Positions 33,100-44,470 are shown, counted from the stretch's first letter. The stretch is DNA of 64,000 nucleotides from Prorocentrum cordatum (GCA_963575745.1 CAUYUJ010003436.1:212501-276500), one strand, 5' to 3'. Notes: a model not told the origin generated them from the letters alone. Translations and numbers: made by a program.

Positions 33100-34134
33100 A
33101 TGGGCAAGCCATGGCAGAAGGGCGGTCAGCATTCGAACAACGGGAAGGGAGGCCAGCACAACCGCAACGCGCGTAGTTCTCAGCCCCGTCAGGGCGGAGG
33201 TTTTGCCGCGATGGCCGACCAGCTCAATGACATGATGTGGAATTTTGCGGGCCTTGGTCAGATGGCCAGCTTGGTAGTGCTCTCGCCAGTGCTCAGTCGC
33301 AGTATACTCCTGCTGCTCCGCACCCTGCACCAGCTGCTAACGCGGGCCCTCCCGTGGGCGCTTCTACCCAGGAGCTGGCGGCGGCGTTCGCCACGGTGAT
33401 CAAAGCCGCCCACCCCGCGGCCCCACCTCAGACCCTGGCGGCTTCACCGCAGTCGCCAGGACCACGTGGTGACTCTAGGCTGACAGAGACGGCGAAGGAG
33501 CTCTCGGAGCTTGTCAGGCAAAGCCAGCCCGCGACAGCGTCGCCATCGTCTTCGGCTCCGCCATCATCGCCGGTTGCTGCTTCTGGCTTTGACCTCGAGT
33601 CGCAGCCCGAGTTCAAGAAGCTGCGACAGGACTTCGACAACCTCAGTGCCGAGCAAGCCCGCCAGGAGGATGCCATCAGTTCCTTTCGATGCACCGCAGC
33701 CCAGGCGGGCTCTGACGTGCGAGAGTTGATGAACGTGTTCAAGTCCCAGGATGCCCAATCCCGCGAGGCGCGGCCCTCGCGTGGACAAGTCTAAAAGTCC
33801 TAGTCTTCCCGAGGCCGTCGGGCCTCTCTTCGCCGGCGCCATGGGCGAGAACCGCACCCTGGAGGCCTGCGCCATGCTAGGCATCAGCCACGAGCGCAAG
33901 GAGGTCAAGGCCCTGGGGGAGCTTCTCCATTTGCCGTGGAAGGGGTGGTGGTCTCACACTTGCACGCTTAAGTCTGTTGCGCAGTGGCAATCCAAGATCA
34001 CCAGCATTAACGACAATGCAAAATCTTGGACCAAAGATGTCAAGTGTTACCCCGCACTCGGGGATAAGTTATACCAGCACCTTGACGAGTCTGGTGATTG
34101 GTGCGAGGAGAGTTTGCAGGACACCCCACCATGA
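33100..34134 (+). pseudogene. Hypothetical ORF with two frameshifts downstream of the retroelement
   Basis: Begins MGKPWQKGGQHSNNGKGG at 33100 (Gly/Gln/Asn/Arg-rich, possibly RNA-binding), shifts frame near 33270 and again near 33780, and ends with a TGA at 34132. The middle is Ala/Pro/Ser-rich, then Glu/Lys/Gln-rich and probably coiled coil (QPEFKKLRQDFDNLSAEQAR). The last third (about 33800-34130) is denser and globular-looking, with LPWKGWWSHTC. I recognise no family. Same-strand position right after the RT suggests a gag-like ORF of the same element or the start of a second, tandem copy. Confidence 0.45.
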
Positions 34135-34960
34135 GCTGCTCTGACATTTCTGTTTGCTGATGTACCTAGCCAGAGAAGATGGTTTTTGTCGTTGGACATC
34201 CCCCAGTATATGGAAGATCCTGTCCTACAGTCGCAAACTTGTGATCTGTTTTGCCTGTTTGAAAACGTGCCTCTTCATTCATGCGTTTGTTCGCAATGCT
34301 TCTGAACATGTGGATCAGCTTCGTGCGCTACTACTGACGAATGTGCCTTCCATTGTTGGTACTGTGCTATCAAGCTACAGTGTGGGTTGGATCCTCTCCC
34401 GGGCTACAACATCGGCACTCGGGTCTGCCCTGTAGGAGGGTGAGCAGTTGAGCGATGTCCTACCGCCGCTCGCTCTGTCGCCCATTCCCCGTCTCATCGG
34501 ATACCCATGCGTGATCTACCATGTGCGGATTGGGTTTCTGCACGGATAGTCTCGCAGTTGCCACGCGCCACTTCAGCAATGCGCACGCGATTTCACCCAC
34601 GCGTGATTTCGGGGGTTCAAAGGTTCCTTGTTTGAACTTCCCTGGTTTGAAGTGGTTGGCTTGTGTGTGTGCGTGCATTTCCTTTTTTCAGTTTAGATTC
34701 AACATGTGCCTCGGTACCAGCTTGCTTTACTTTCGGATGTAATCTTCTAGCGTTGCAGTGCTCTTGGGGGAGGTCTCGGGCCAAAGGTTCGGACTCAACA
34801 GCTTTGGGTGACACCATCTCCAATATGATGGCGTCGGCGGACTAGGCATGTTTGCATGGTTTGTATGACCACAGTTGTATATCCCGCTTTATTGTAGTGG
34901 CCTTCGGCCAGCGCCGCCGATCCGGGTCGCTCGGATACACATTTTACGCGGACCCCTCAC
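34135..34960. other. No gene recognised
   Basis: Moderate GC. A plus-strand frame continues the coding-like texture to about 34300 (DIPQYMEDPVLQSQ), but no domain is assignable. Confidence 0.3.
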
Positions 34961-35340
34961 GCACGCACGCGACCAAATGTACATACGGCAGACACACATA
35001 CAGAGACACACTAGGCGCACGCCAGACACTAGCACGCACAGACATTCGCAGACACGCACCACACACAGACACTCGCACAGCAGCCTGTCAGGGCGTCGTG
35101 GGGGCTTCTTGGGGGCTTTGGGGGGCCCTCTTGGGGGCTCTTGGGGCCTCCTGGGGGCCTCGTGGGCTGGAAGGCTAGATTTCCCCACATGCTTCGTCGT
35201 GGGGTTCTGGTTTTCTTCCCTGCCGCGCCGCACCCGCGTCTCACACACCTCCCGCCTCCTCACCCACACACTCGCACACAGCCGCACGCATGCACACATT
35301 CGCACATACAAGACGCATGTTCACTGCATCATACACCCAA
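34961..35340. repeat. CA-rich repeats with short CTTGGGGGCC array
   Basis: ACACACAGACAC-type degenerate repeats at about 34965-35080 and 35250-35340 flank a minus-orientation CCAAGACGGCCC-type array at 35098-35170. Confidence 0.7.
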
Positions 35341-35429
35341 GACGTCTGCACGACATACTGGGCAACACGTGAGATATGTCCCGATATGGCCGCACACGCA
35401 TCATACACATACACACGGCAAGCCATGCG

Positions 35430-36955
35430 GCAGGCGAGCAGGCGTGGCACTTCCTCGACACCATAGGGGGTGCGCAGAGGGTGGTCCCTCAGCGGGGCCT
35501 CTATCCGTGACACGCTCGCAGGGCGTGGCAGGCGCGGCACTTTCTCGACACCGCTGGGGGGGCGCAAAGGGTGGTCCCTCAGCGGGGCCTCTATCCGTGA
35601 CACGCTCGCAGGGCGTGGCAGGCGTGGCACTTCCTCGACACCATAGGGGGTGCGCAGGGGGTGGTCTCTCACCGCGGCCGCTATGCACGACAGTCGTCCA
35701 GGCACAGCAGGCGTGGCACTTTCTCGACACCACAGGGGGTGCGCAGGGGGTGGCCCCTGAGCGCGGCCGCTATCCGTGACACGCTCGCAGGGCGTGGCAG
35801 GCGCGGCACTTTCTCGACACCACTGGGGGGGCGCAGAGGGTGGTCCCTCAGCGGGGCCTCTATCCGTGACACGCTCGCAGGGCGTGGCAGGCGCGGCACA
35901 TTCTCGACATCACATGGGGGTGCGCAGAGGGTGGTCCCTCAGTGCGGCCTCTATCCGTGACACGCTCGCAGAGCGTGGCAGGCGCGGCACTTTCTCGACA
36001 CCACTGGGGGGGCGCAGAGGGTGGTCCCTCAGCGGGGCCTCTATCCGTGACACGCTCGCAGGGCGTGGCAGGCGCGGCACATTCTCGACACCACATGGGG
36101 GTGCGCAGAGGGTGGTCCCTCAGTGCGGCCTCTATCCGTGACACGCTCGCAGATCGTGTCAGGAGTGGCACTTTCTCGACACCACATGGGGGTGCGCAGA
36201 GGGTGGTCTCTCAGCGCGGCCTCTATCCGTGACACGCTCGCAGGGCGTGGCAGGCGTGGCACTTTCTCGACGCCACAGGGGGTGCGCAGAGGGTGGTGTC
36301 CCTCAGCGCGGCCTCTATCCGTGACACGCTCGCAGATCGTGGCAGGAGTGGCACTTTCTCGACACCACAGGGGGTGCGCAGAGGGTGGTGGTCCCTCAGC
36401 GCGGCCTCTATCCGTGACACGCTCGCAGATCGTGGCAGGAGTGGCACTTGCTCGACACCACAGGGGGTGCGCAGAGGGTGGTCCCTCAGCGCGGCCTCTA
36501 TCCGTGACACGCTCGCAGATCTTGGCAGGAGTGGCACTTTCTCGACACCACAGGGGGTGCGCAGAGGGTGGTCCCTCAGCGCGGCCTCTATCCGTGACAC
36601 GCTCGCAGATCGTGTCAGGAGTGGCACTTTCTCGGCACCACAGGAGGTGCGCAGAGGGTGGTCCCTCAGCGCGGCCGCTATGCACGACGGTCGTCCAGGG
36701 AATAGCAGGCGTGGCACTTTCTCGACGTCATAGAGGGTGCGCAGGGGGTGGTCCCTCACCGCGGCTGCTATGCACGACGGTCGTCCAGGGCATAGCAGGC
36801 GCGGCATTTTCTCGACACCATAGAGGCTGCGCAGGGGGTGGTCCCTCACCGCGGCCGCTACGCACGACGGTCGTCCAGGGCATAGCAGGCGTGGCACTTT
36901 CTCGACACCATCGAGGGTGCGCAGGGGGTGGTCCCTCACCGCGGCCGCTGGCTGG
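35430..36955. repeat. 90-bp satellite, about 17 units, two subtypes
   Basis: Head-to-tail units of about 90 bp; for example CGCTCGCAGG starts at 35513, 35603 and, two units on, 35782. Subtype 1 carries CTATCCGTGACACGCTCGCA, subtype 2 carries CTATGCACGACGGTCGTCCA. Both share GTGGCACTTTCTCGACACCA and GGTGCGCAGAGGGTGGTC. Subtype 2 dominates the last units (36680-36950). The period is a multiple of three, so several frames stay open; no protein is inferred. Confidence 0.95.
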
Positions 36956-37144
36956 CTCGAATCTGTCCTCGACGGAGGATAGAAGGCTAGGAAGAGGGAG
37001 GAGGTTCAAGCAATATGGCGTTGGATGACACATAGGGGAACATTCGCGACGAGGGCTGAGAACGCAGAATTGCGCATATATTATAAACTTAAGCAAACAC
37101 ACAAGATTTAAGATAAGTATGTGGGGTTCCTCGGTAGCGTAATT

Positions 37145-37520
37145 TTGTTCCGCTTTTCGCCCCTCTTTTGGGTCCTCTTGGGGCCGTTATCGGGGCCTCT
37201 TGGGCCGTCTTGGGCGGTTCTTGGGCCGCCTTGGGGCCCTCTTGGGCCGTCTTGGGACTGTCTGGGGGCCTCCTGGGCCGTCTTCGAGCGGTCTTGGGGG
37301 CCTCTTGGGCCGTCTTGGAGCGTCGGAAAGCAGAAAAAAACGACAACCCCAAAAACATTGAAAAACAACCAATGGAAGTCAATTATTTTTGCTTCTGGGG
37401 GCCCTAGTGGGAGGCCTCTTGGAGGCATCTTCAGACGTCTTGGAAGGCTCTTGGGCAGTCTTAGGGCCATCTTGGGCGTGTTCGGGCGATCTTTCGGGGT
37501 CTCGGGATTTTCTTAGACCG
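37145..37520 (-). repeat. CCAAGACGGCCC-type array with conserved A/T-rich core
   Basis: Minus-orientation array (CTTGGGCCGTCTTGGG units at 10-12 bp), interrupted at about 37325-37405 by an A-rich core that also occurs, in the opposite orientation, at 60150-60235 and 61498-61580. Confidence 0.8.
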
Positions 37521-37765
37521 CCCTCAGAGACTTTTGCGGCCGCGGCCACCCTTTTAGCGCATCCTCGAGATTAGAGCCTTCTGTAAAAGCAGCCCCCCGC
37601 GACCGCCGGAAAACTCGCCCCCCCCCCCCCACCCACCCACCCCCCCCTTCCCCGGCAGAGCCACCCCGGCAACCCCCCCAGAGGCTGAGGCTCAGCTTGA
37701 GGCTGTAGCTGAGCTCCTTGCTCACTCATTTTGCCATATGATTGTGCCTTCTCTGCTGTCGTTTG
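37521..37765. other. Spacer, C-rich, no gene
   Basis: C homopolymers and ACCCACCC at 37617-37650. Nothing else was recognised. Confidence 0.4.
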
Positions 37766-38045
37766 ATGTTAAGGCTTGTTTTAAGGGGCTCACGCCTCCC
37801 GAGTCGTCGCGACGGCAGACCGTGTTCAAAGGAAGTCTCGCTCGGGCGGTTGCAGGCAGAACATCGCGCTGAATCATAATATCTTGGAGTTGAGTAGTCT
37901 TGTCTCTTTTACCTTCCTGCTCTGCTGTCTTGTCTGTTCTTCTCTGAAGTTCGAGGACTTTGAGGATCTGACGACAGTGGAATAAGAGGAGGAGGGGGAC
38001 GGCCACAGTTTTGAGTATCGTGACCAGTGCTTCTCTACACTATCG
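37766..38045. repeat. 290-bp dispersed repeat E, copy 2
   Basis: Same orientation as 29313-29605. It stops being similar exactly at ACTATCGT, where copy 1 reads GTGTGACC and copy 2 runs into a TG tract. Confidence 0.8.
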
Positions 38046-38315
38046 TATGTGTGTGTCTGTGTGTGCCTGTGTGTGCTTGTGTCTGTGTCTGTGTCTGTGT
38101 CTGTGTGCGTGTGGACGTGAGTGTGTGTGTGTGGGGGGGGGGGGTGCAAGTGTGTGTGTGTGTGCACGTGCGTGTATGTGTGTGCGCGCGTGCGTGCGTG
38201 CGTGCGTGCATGCGTGCGTGTGTGTGTGTGTGTGGGTGTGGATGTGTTTGTTTGTTGTTGTGTTTGGTTATGTCTCTGTGCTATGCGTTTATGTGTGTAT
38301 CTGTGTATGTGCGCG
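38046..38315. repeat. TG/TGTGCG tract
   Basis: Imperfect (TG)n with TCTG and GCG variants over about 270 bp, continuous with dispersed repeat E copy 2. Confidence 0.95.
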
Positions 38316-38952
38316 TGCACTACGCCCATCCCACCGCGCGCCCGCCTCCAGTGGAAACCGAGGCGCCTGCGGAAGATCCCTCCTGCCCAGACCAGAACCC
38401 TCGAGACTGCTCTGGGCCATATCTTTACCACGGACCGCGCCCTTGACGTCTCCCCCACAACTCTAGCCTTCCGAGCGGCCGAGGCGATGCCCCAAGACTT
38501 TTCATCCGACAGAATGCCGGACGTTTCTGCCCCGCTTCTTGCCCGCCGGCTGGAGCGGCGCATCCCAGCGATGCAAGCTCCACCGCGGACCCCGGCTTGC
38601 ACCTGGCAGTGGCCTGCGCGCTCGCCGTTTGGCTCCGTCACCAGATGGATGTCAGTGCTCTCCAATCCACTGGCCAGCACGGGGCCGGCGCCAGTCCGCC
38701 ATCCCCCTCGGCGGCGCGTGGGACAAGGTTTGCTGCGCCGACCTTAGGCGCGGGCCCGCGGCCCCATAAGGCCGACCGATCACCGCGGAGGCGCGCCCGC
38801 GCCGAGCGACGGAACGCGCGGCGTTGCTTGCCCCACCGCCCAGACGCACTCCACTGAGGCCCAGCAGAGCGACAGAGCGGCTGGCCACGGGCCCCCCGCG
38901 ACGGCCCCCTCCGACGCAGCCGGCAGTGGGCCAGGAACCGCCGACGAGCGCG

Positions 38953-39390
38953 AAGCTCGGGGCCGAGTTTGCCCGTCCAGGGCGGCCCTGGCTGGAGCAG
39001 GCCGGGATGATGGCCGATGCCAGCTACATCGGAGCCGGGGTCTTCTCGACGCCAGCGACGATCGAGGAGCTGGGGAGGGAGGCCCGTCTCGCCGCGCCCA
39101 AGGGCTGGTTCGTCGAGCAGGCCGACCTGGTCGGTTTCGACGACAGCGGCGACGAGGCCGGCGGCGCGGACATCGACAGCGGCGTCGACCCGGACGGCCC
39201 AGAGGTGCGGCGCACGATGAAGCCGCTGGCGCCGCGCATTGAGGCGAACCGGGTGGCCCAGCTGTTCGCGGGCCATCGGAGGCCTGGGGACGTGGGCGAC
39301 CACCTGACGAGGACCGCCGAGCAGAGAAGGTCGCTGGGTAGCGGTGGCGGAGTCAATCGACAAGGAGCTCCACGACGACCGCGACATGCT
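38953..39390 (+). pseudogene. Coding-like remnant upstream of the recombinase element, function unknown
   Basis: One plus frame reads as ordinary protein: SAKLGAEFARPGRPWLEQAG, then SYIGAGVFSTPATIEELGRE, then AAPKGWFVEQADLVGFDDSG with an acidic stretch after it. Short further pieces (39344-39690, 39713-39919) look similarly protein-like in other frames. No family was recognised. By position they would be the gag or RT part of the element, but no RT motif is visible. Confidence 0.35.
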
Positions 39391-40179
39391 TGACTGGCAG
39401 AAGGTGCAGGCGCTGTGCCGCAGGGCCCTGGAAGAACAGTTCCAGACTGCGCACGCGGTGCCCCCCTGTGGCACCCTTGCGCGGGCCCGACGCAGCAGGG
39501 CGCGTCCGGGCCCTCCCCCGCTGCCGAGCCGAAGCCGCCCCAGATGTCTCGGGGGCTTCTCGGCAACCCAGAGATCCGACGCATTGAAAAAATCGGAACG
39601 GAGGTGGTTCGTGGCTTTCGGCCGCACAGTCAACAAAACTACTCGGGATGAAAACCGGTCCTGGGGAAAGGGTCGAGAGCTCCAGGGACCCCCGTGTTGA
39701 AAAAATCACGACGTGGGATCTCTGGGAACGCAGCGTGCTCAGGTGGCCCTGGGCTGGGAGCTGCTACCTGCCTCGATAGAGATCCCGGGGTGCGCCGTCA
39801 TCGGCGGGGGCCACTACCCGCCGGAGCACCCGGAGGGCCCGGGGGTCGACCCGTGCCCGAGCATCTGGCTGCTAGCGGCCATGATGGCGCTGGAGAATGT
39901 GGCCCTCGCGCGATGCTGAGAAGAAGGGGTTTTGGAGGGGGGTGAAGGGGGCGCGGTGCCTTCGGACGGCAGAGGTCGACCTTCTCGGCGCGAGCGGCGA
40001 GGCGCAGGACCTCGTCAGGGCCAGAATCGATCAGTGCCTGGAGGGCCTCGAGACCAGGAAACCCGCGACGATCCCCACCAACGTCCCGCACCTGGCGCGG
40101 GCGCTGCGGGGCCGGAGGTGCAACCGCCAGGGGGGGCCACCCGCTGTTGGCAAGGGGGCCTCCCGGATGGGGGATTCCG

Positions 40180-40800
40180 CGCCTCCTCGGCCCAGAGCTA
40201 CCCGACCGCGCTGTCCGCGAAGCTGCCGCAGCACGACTTCGGCGCGCTCGATCTCATCGGGCCGGGCTCCAGGAAGCCCCTCCAGGACCTGTGCGAGGAG
40301 CTGGCCCTCTGCTCGGTGGCCTCCCCGACGGCGGCCGACGACCTCGTCGGCAAGATCAGGGCCCCCGAGGTCGGGGCCACCCGGGGCCCGCCGGGCAGGC
40401 GGGGCGAGCTCGCCCGCGTGCGGCGGGCGAGACCCTCAGCAGAACGTGCTCGAGCTGCGAGCCCTCACGCTGCACGCGCAGTCGTCGGCCCTGAGGATGA
40501 GATCTGCTCGGGACCGGAGGCCCCTCGTGATCGCGGATGCCGTGGCGGCGATCGGCGCCGTCTCGAAGGGCAGAAGCGGGTCGCGGAGGCCGCGGGCTGG
40601 CCGCCGACGCGACGGGCCGCGGGGCCCTGATCTACCCCCGGTGGATCTCGAGCGGCAAGAACCGCGCCGACGGCCGAGCGGGGGGCCCCGGGGGACAGGC
40701 GCCGAAGGAGGTGTCGGCTCGCGTTCGGCCCTTCCTCGGGCGCAGAGTTCTCATCGCCAGAGTGGCGGCGCCCGAGCTGGAGGCCACGGTGGCGGCATGA
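40180..40800 (+). pseudogene. RNase H-like region of the element
   Basis: 40180-40370 reads FGALDLIGPGSRKPLQDL and LCSVASPTAADDLVGK in one frame. 40440-40574 reads LELRALTLHAQSSALRM, then PLVIADAVAAIGAVSKGRSG in the next frame. 40624-40690 reads ALIYPRWISSGKNRADGRAG in the third. The pair Asp-Ala...SKGR and Trp-Ile-x-Ser-x-x-N-x-AD matches the core Asp strand and terminal WxxSxxNxAD motif of RNase H domains in retroelements. Two frameshifts separate the pieces. Confidence 0.5.
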
Positions 40801-41354
40801 ATTCATATCGCTGCTCGCGGAGGTCTTCGACACTGCACAGAAGGCGGCCGCCGTTGCCGGGGATTTCTGCCGGGGCCCCCTGTCGGCCGCTTCTGCCGGG
40901 GATTTCTGCTGGGGCCCCCTGTCGGCCGTTGCTGCGGGGGATGTCTGCCGGGGCCCTTCGCGGCGCTCTTCGCGGCGCTCGTCGCGCTCTCAGGTGGCGG
41001 CCCCATGGGCCCCGCAGGGGTTGGCCTCGTCTCGAACCTGTTTCACGCGTTCGGGGGGGCAGGGGCGAAGGGCTTACATTCCCTCATGCCGGGGGCGTCG
41101 GCCCCAGGGCACGGCCCACCGGCTCCCCGCCGCCCTTCGGGGCGGCGGGCTCACCTTCCACGTTGCCCTCGAGCTCGTCGCGCGGTGGCCCGAGGATCGG
41201 CCCGGTCGCCTACCTGCTGCTCGGACTGGCCACGACGTCAGCGTCGCCGGCAGAGGCCGCGCGCTTGAGCGCGAGGAGCGCCGCACCTCCCCCAGGAGGG
41301 CGCGCCCAAGAGCCAGCGTCGAGGGGGGTTCGCCCGGGAGACCTCGGGGGCGGA

Positions 41355-42225
41355 GTTCTTCACGCACCGCGGGGGCGACCTGCTGAGCGGCGAGTGCCCC
41401 TTTCGACAACTGGTCCAAGCGCAGGTGGACGCGACGGCTGTCCAGCGCAGGAGGGCCCGCGGGAGGTCCTGCGACATGGGCCGACCGGGAGGGCATCGCC
41501 ATCTTCCCGCCCCTCGCGCTCGACCGGGCTCTCACCCTCTACGTGGGCGCGCTCTGCTACGACGACTAGAATTGGCGGGGGGGGGCCAAGAACTCGGCCA
41601 GTGGCACGATGGCGATGCGCCCGGCCTTGCGGGCGGCTGCCCGAGAGCTTGCGCGTCTCGAAGGCCTGGGCGGCCCTGCGGCCGGGACAGCAAGGGGCGC
41701 CCGTGGTCGCGCCGCTGCTGGTAGAGAGCATCGATCGGATGGCGAACTACGGCGACGAGGGCCAGATTGCCGCGGACGCGGCGCTCCTCGCCTTCGGCTG
41801 CCACTTGCGAGAGCAGGACTGGGAGCTGACGAAGGCCAGCGACGTGGCGGAGACCGGCGGAGTCACCGCCACCCGCCTCGGAGTTCAGGAGCGCGGCGAG
41901 AGGGCCAAGACCGGGCAGGTGCAAGGCGCGCTGGTGGAAGTACCCCGCCACACGTGCGATGCTGCAGAAGATGGCCCAGAACCTGAAGGGTGGCGACAGG
42001 GTCTTCCCCATGAGCAAGGTCGCCTTCAGGAATTATTGGTACATGGCGACGGCCGAGCTCGGCGCGCGCGAGCGCGTCGGCCGGCCGCGCAACATCCGAC
42101 ACACTGGACCTTCCTTTGATGCGTGGGTTGGCGATCACGATTTGAGAGAAGTTCGGAAAAGAGGGACATGGAGAGCTTGTGCGAGTGCAACACGTTGCTC
42201 TAAGGCGCATGAGTATGCCAGATGA
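41355..42225 (+). pseudogene. Tyrosine recombinase, frameshifted, catalytic His and Tyr probably lost
   Basis: N-terminal pieces AEFFTHRGGDLLSG and EGIAIFPPLALDRALTLYVG (41355-41565) precede the catalytic part: DAALLAFGCHLREQDWELTK with an Arg in the expected first position, GVQERGERAKTGQVQGAL with the beta-hairpin Lys, then after a frameshift near 41945 GGDRVFPMSKVAF, PRNIRHTGPSFDA, EVRKRGTW and TRCSKAHEY. The family motif is HxxR...(H/W)...Y. Here the His codon (42088) is CGC, Arg, while Arg and Trp remain. The residue aligned to the nucleophile (42196) is TGC, Cys; a nearby Tyr at 42211 is the alternative. Non-functional. Confidence 0.65.
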
Positions 42226-42260
42226 GTTTTTCCAGGTCCCTTGAACAGAAGATGCGCAAG

Positions 42261-42740
42261 TTGGGCGAGCGGCCGAATAGGCCGCGGTCCTGAGCCTAGC
42301 GCGGGTTCTTTTTCGGAGGCCCCTCTCGCCCAACCCGCCTCGCACCCCCCCGTTCGAGGGCCTCAAGAGCCCCACAGGGGCACCCTCTCCGGGATTTCCG
42401 GGAGCGGCCTCTGGACGCGGCCTCATCCGAACGCTTCTGCTGAGCAGTTCGATCTGATAGCCCTGAATGAATTCGGCCGCGTGCACGAGAACGCAGTGTC
42501 CAGCGAACACACACACACACCTCTTGAGCGCCAGGAGTCGAGAAAACGGTTTACTATTTGCGAGCTGTCGTTCCCCTCCGGCGTCCCCGTCTAGACCTCC
42601 CTTCAGACAACGTATGTTTATCCTTGTTGGAAGCGTTCCCATGCCTCGCAGTTCTAAATCCCTTTCTGGGCTCGTGGGTCGATCATGCCCTCCCGTTCGC
42701 CCCCCCTCCAGAGGTGGAGGCCTGGGAGAAGGAGGCCACC
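42261..42740. other. No gene; contains SINE-like module copy 1 (42632-42688)
   Basis: The 57-bp piece GTTCCCATGCCTCGCAGTTC...TGGGTCGATCATG recurs at about 51265-51322, 53080-53136 and 57605-57659. The rest is unassigned. Confidence 0.45.
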
Positions 42741-43105
42741 GGCAGCGGCCCCACTTCCTCCTACCTCCCTCCTTCTCTTCCTCCCTGCCTCACTCCCTCC
42801 CTCCCTAACCCCTCCCTCCCCCTTCTCCCTCCTCCTCCCTTGTCCTCTCCTCCCTCTCCTCGCTCCCTCTCCTCGCTCCCTACTCTCTCCTCCCCCGCTT
42901 CTCCCTTCCTACCTCCTCCTCCTCTCCCAAACATGTCCTTCCCCCCTTCTCCCTCCTCCTCCTCCTCCTCGCTTCTCCTGCCTTCTCCTCCTTCACCCTT
43001 CCTCCTCCTCCTCCTCCTCCTCCTCCTCCTCCTCCTCCTCCTCCTCCTCCTCCTCCTCCTCCTCCTCCTCCTCCTCCTCCTCCTCCTCCTCCTCCTCCGT
43101 CGGCC
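42741..43105. repeat. CTC/TCC pyrimidine tract
   Basis: CCTCCCT-rich sequence grading into pure (CTC)n from about 42998 to 43098. Poly-Ser, Leu, Pro and Arg frames are artefacts. Confidence 0.95.
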
Positions 43106-44470
43106 TCTCCGCCCCCCTCCTCCTTTCATCGGCGAGAGGCCCCTGACCCCGTCCTCAGGCTGCCTGCTAGCCTGGTGAGGCTGCGAGCGGGCTCTGGGGC
43201 TTCCACTCGACTTCGATGTGGTCTTGGGCACGTCCTGAAGTTGCCCCAGCGCGGGCGGGGCCGTGACGCTACTGCCCACCCACCTCGCCTCCTGCCCTGT
43301 CCCCGTCCCTCCTCCTCGTCGCTCCACCTACGCTCCTCGTCCCTCCACCTACGCTCCTCGTCCCTCCTCGTCGCTCCACCTACGCTCCTCGTTCCTCGCC
43401 TCCTCCTCCCTCCTCGTCCCTGTCCCCGTCCCTCCTCCTCCGCGCCGTCTGCAGCGGCGGCGGGGGCCGCAGGGGAGGCGGCCCCACGCCGTCGAGCTGC
43501 AAGGGCTCCTCGACAGGCCTCTCGCGGGCCGCCCCGCGTCCTCCTCTCGTTGCCGCTGCTCGCCGCCGCTGCCTCTCCCCCTCGCTGGTGCTCGCAAAGC
43601 TGAGGCGTTCCAGGAACTGCCTCGCTTTGCCATCGAGGATCGAAGGGGTTGCCATCTCTTCGTCGGCGGAAGGGCGGCGGAAGGTGGCGGCAATAAAGCC
43701 GGGGCGCCTCCGCCGGCGGAAGCTGGCGGAAGTAAGAATCGGCCTCCCAAAAGATTGCAAGGTTTTCTGGTTCAGGGTTTTCGAAATCCGCCGTGTGTTG
43801 CCTTCTTGTGGACATCCTGCAAGTTTTTGGGCCTCCTGGTGTTTTCCATCAATTGCGCTTTGTCGAACGCCTTCCGTTGAGCCCAGGCCGCTCAGGTTCC
43901 GAGTTAGGGCCCGAAGGCCGAACGCAGACCGCAGGGAGGAAGCTCCTCAGATCGGGACTTCGTTAAAGAATCACGAGGGGCGTTGCCACCTCGCCTGGGG
44001 CCTTCCCGTACGGGGCGACAGCGTACAGCCCAAGCGGTGCTGTACAAGAGAGTCCGTTTTGCCCCAGCGACAGAAGGAAGGGTATTGCCGTATTGTGGGC
44101 CGTCGCGTCATACCTCACAGCTCACTTGTTTGCTCCATCCGTTCCTCCTTGTCATCCTGTTTTGCCCTCTCCTCCTCTTAATGATTCTTACCTCTGTGCC
44201 ACTCGCTCCACCAAGCCGGTGCCGATGATGTGTGTAGTCACCTCTCTCCTCACGTTCGGTGCCTCCTGGCGGGTGCGGCTTACGATCGGCATGATTGGTC
44301 CTTCCTCTTTTTGCGAATTCGAGCCGTGCCGAGTGACACAATACCCCCATGTATTCGCCCTCTTGTCTTGACCTCTTCGCTGACCTGTGTTGTCGAATAT
44401 TGTCGAATGAGCACTTCTCCTTTCGCCCGTATGCGCTCAGAGGCCACGGTCGTGCAGCCAAAGCCAGAAC
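43106..44470. other. No gene recognised; minisatellite at 43310-43440
   Basis: CTCCACCTACGCTCCTCGTC repeats (about 21-bp units) at 43318-43395. GGCGGAAG dispersed repeat copy 3 lies at about 43660-43740. Frames at 43900-44400 have no domain. Confidence 0.45.

Larger units (their letters stand above)
38316..42260 (+). mobile_element. Decayed tyrosine-recombinase retroelement (DIRS-like)
   Basis: Plus-strand coding remnants in mixed frames. An RNase H-like segment (40521-40690) is followed by a tyrosine recombinase (about 41355-42225). RNase H followed by a tyrosine recombinase instead of a DDE integrase is the layout of DIRS/Ngaro-type retroelements. I could not place the reverse-transcriptase motifs, which should lie upstream (38.9-40.2 kb), so a recombinase-only element is an alternative. 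Several frame changes show decay. The 5' limit and any terminal repeats were not found. Confidence 0.55.

Noticed and set aside
35661-37028. Repeat-protein genes of 90-300 codons on both strands
   Set aside because: The satellite unit is a multiple of three, so most frames stay open; there is no codon bias, start context or domain.
39897-42119. Single 740-codon plus-strand gene
   Set aside because: Recognisable motifs switch between frames inside it; it is a decayed retroelement and the open frame is largely an effect of GC richness.
25331-43105. CRISPR-like interpretation of regularly spaced repeats
   Set aside because: Arrays here have no unique spacers and the sequence is eukaryotic nuclear DNA.
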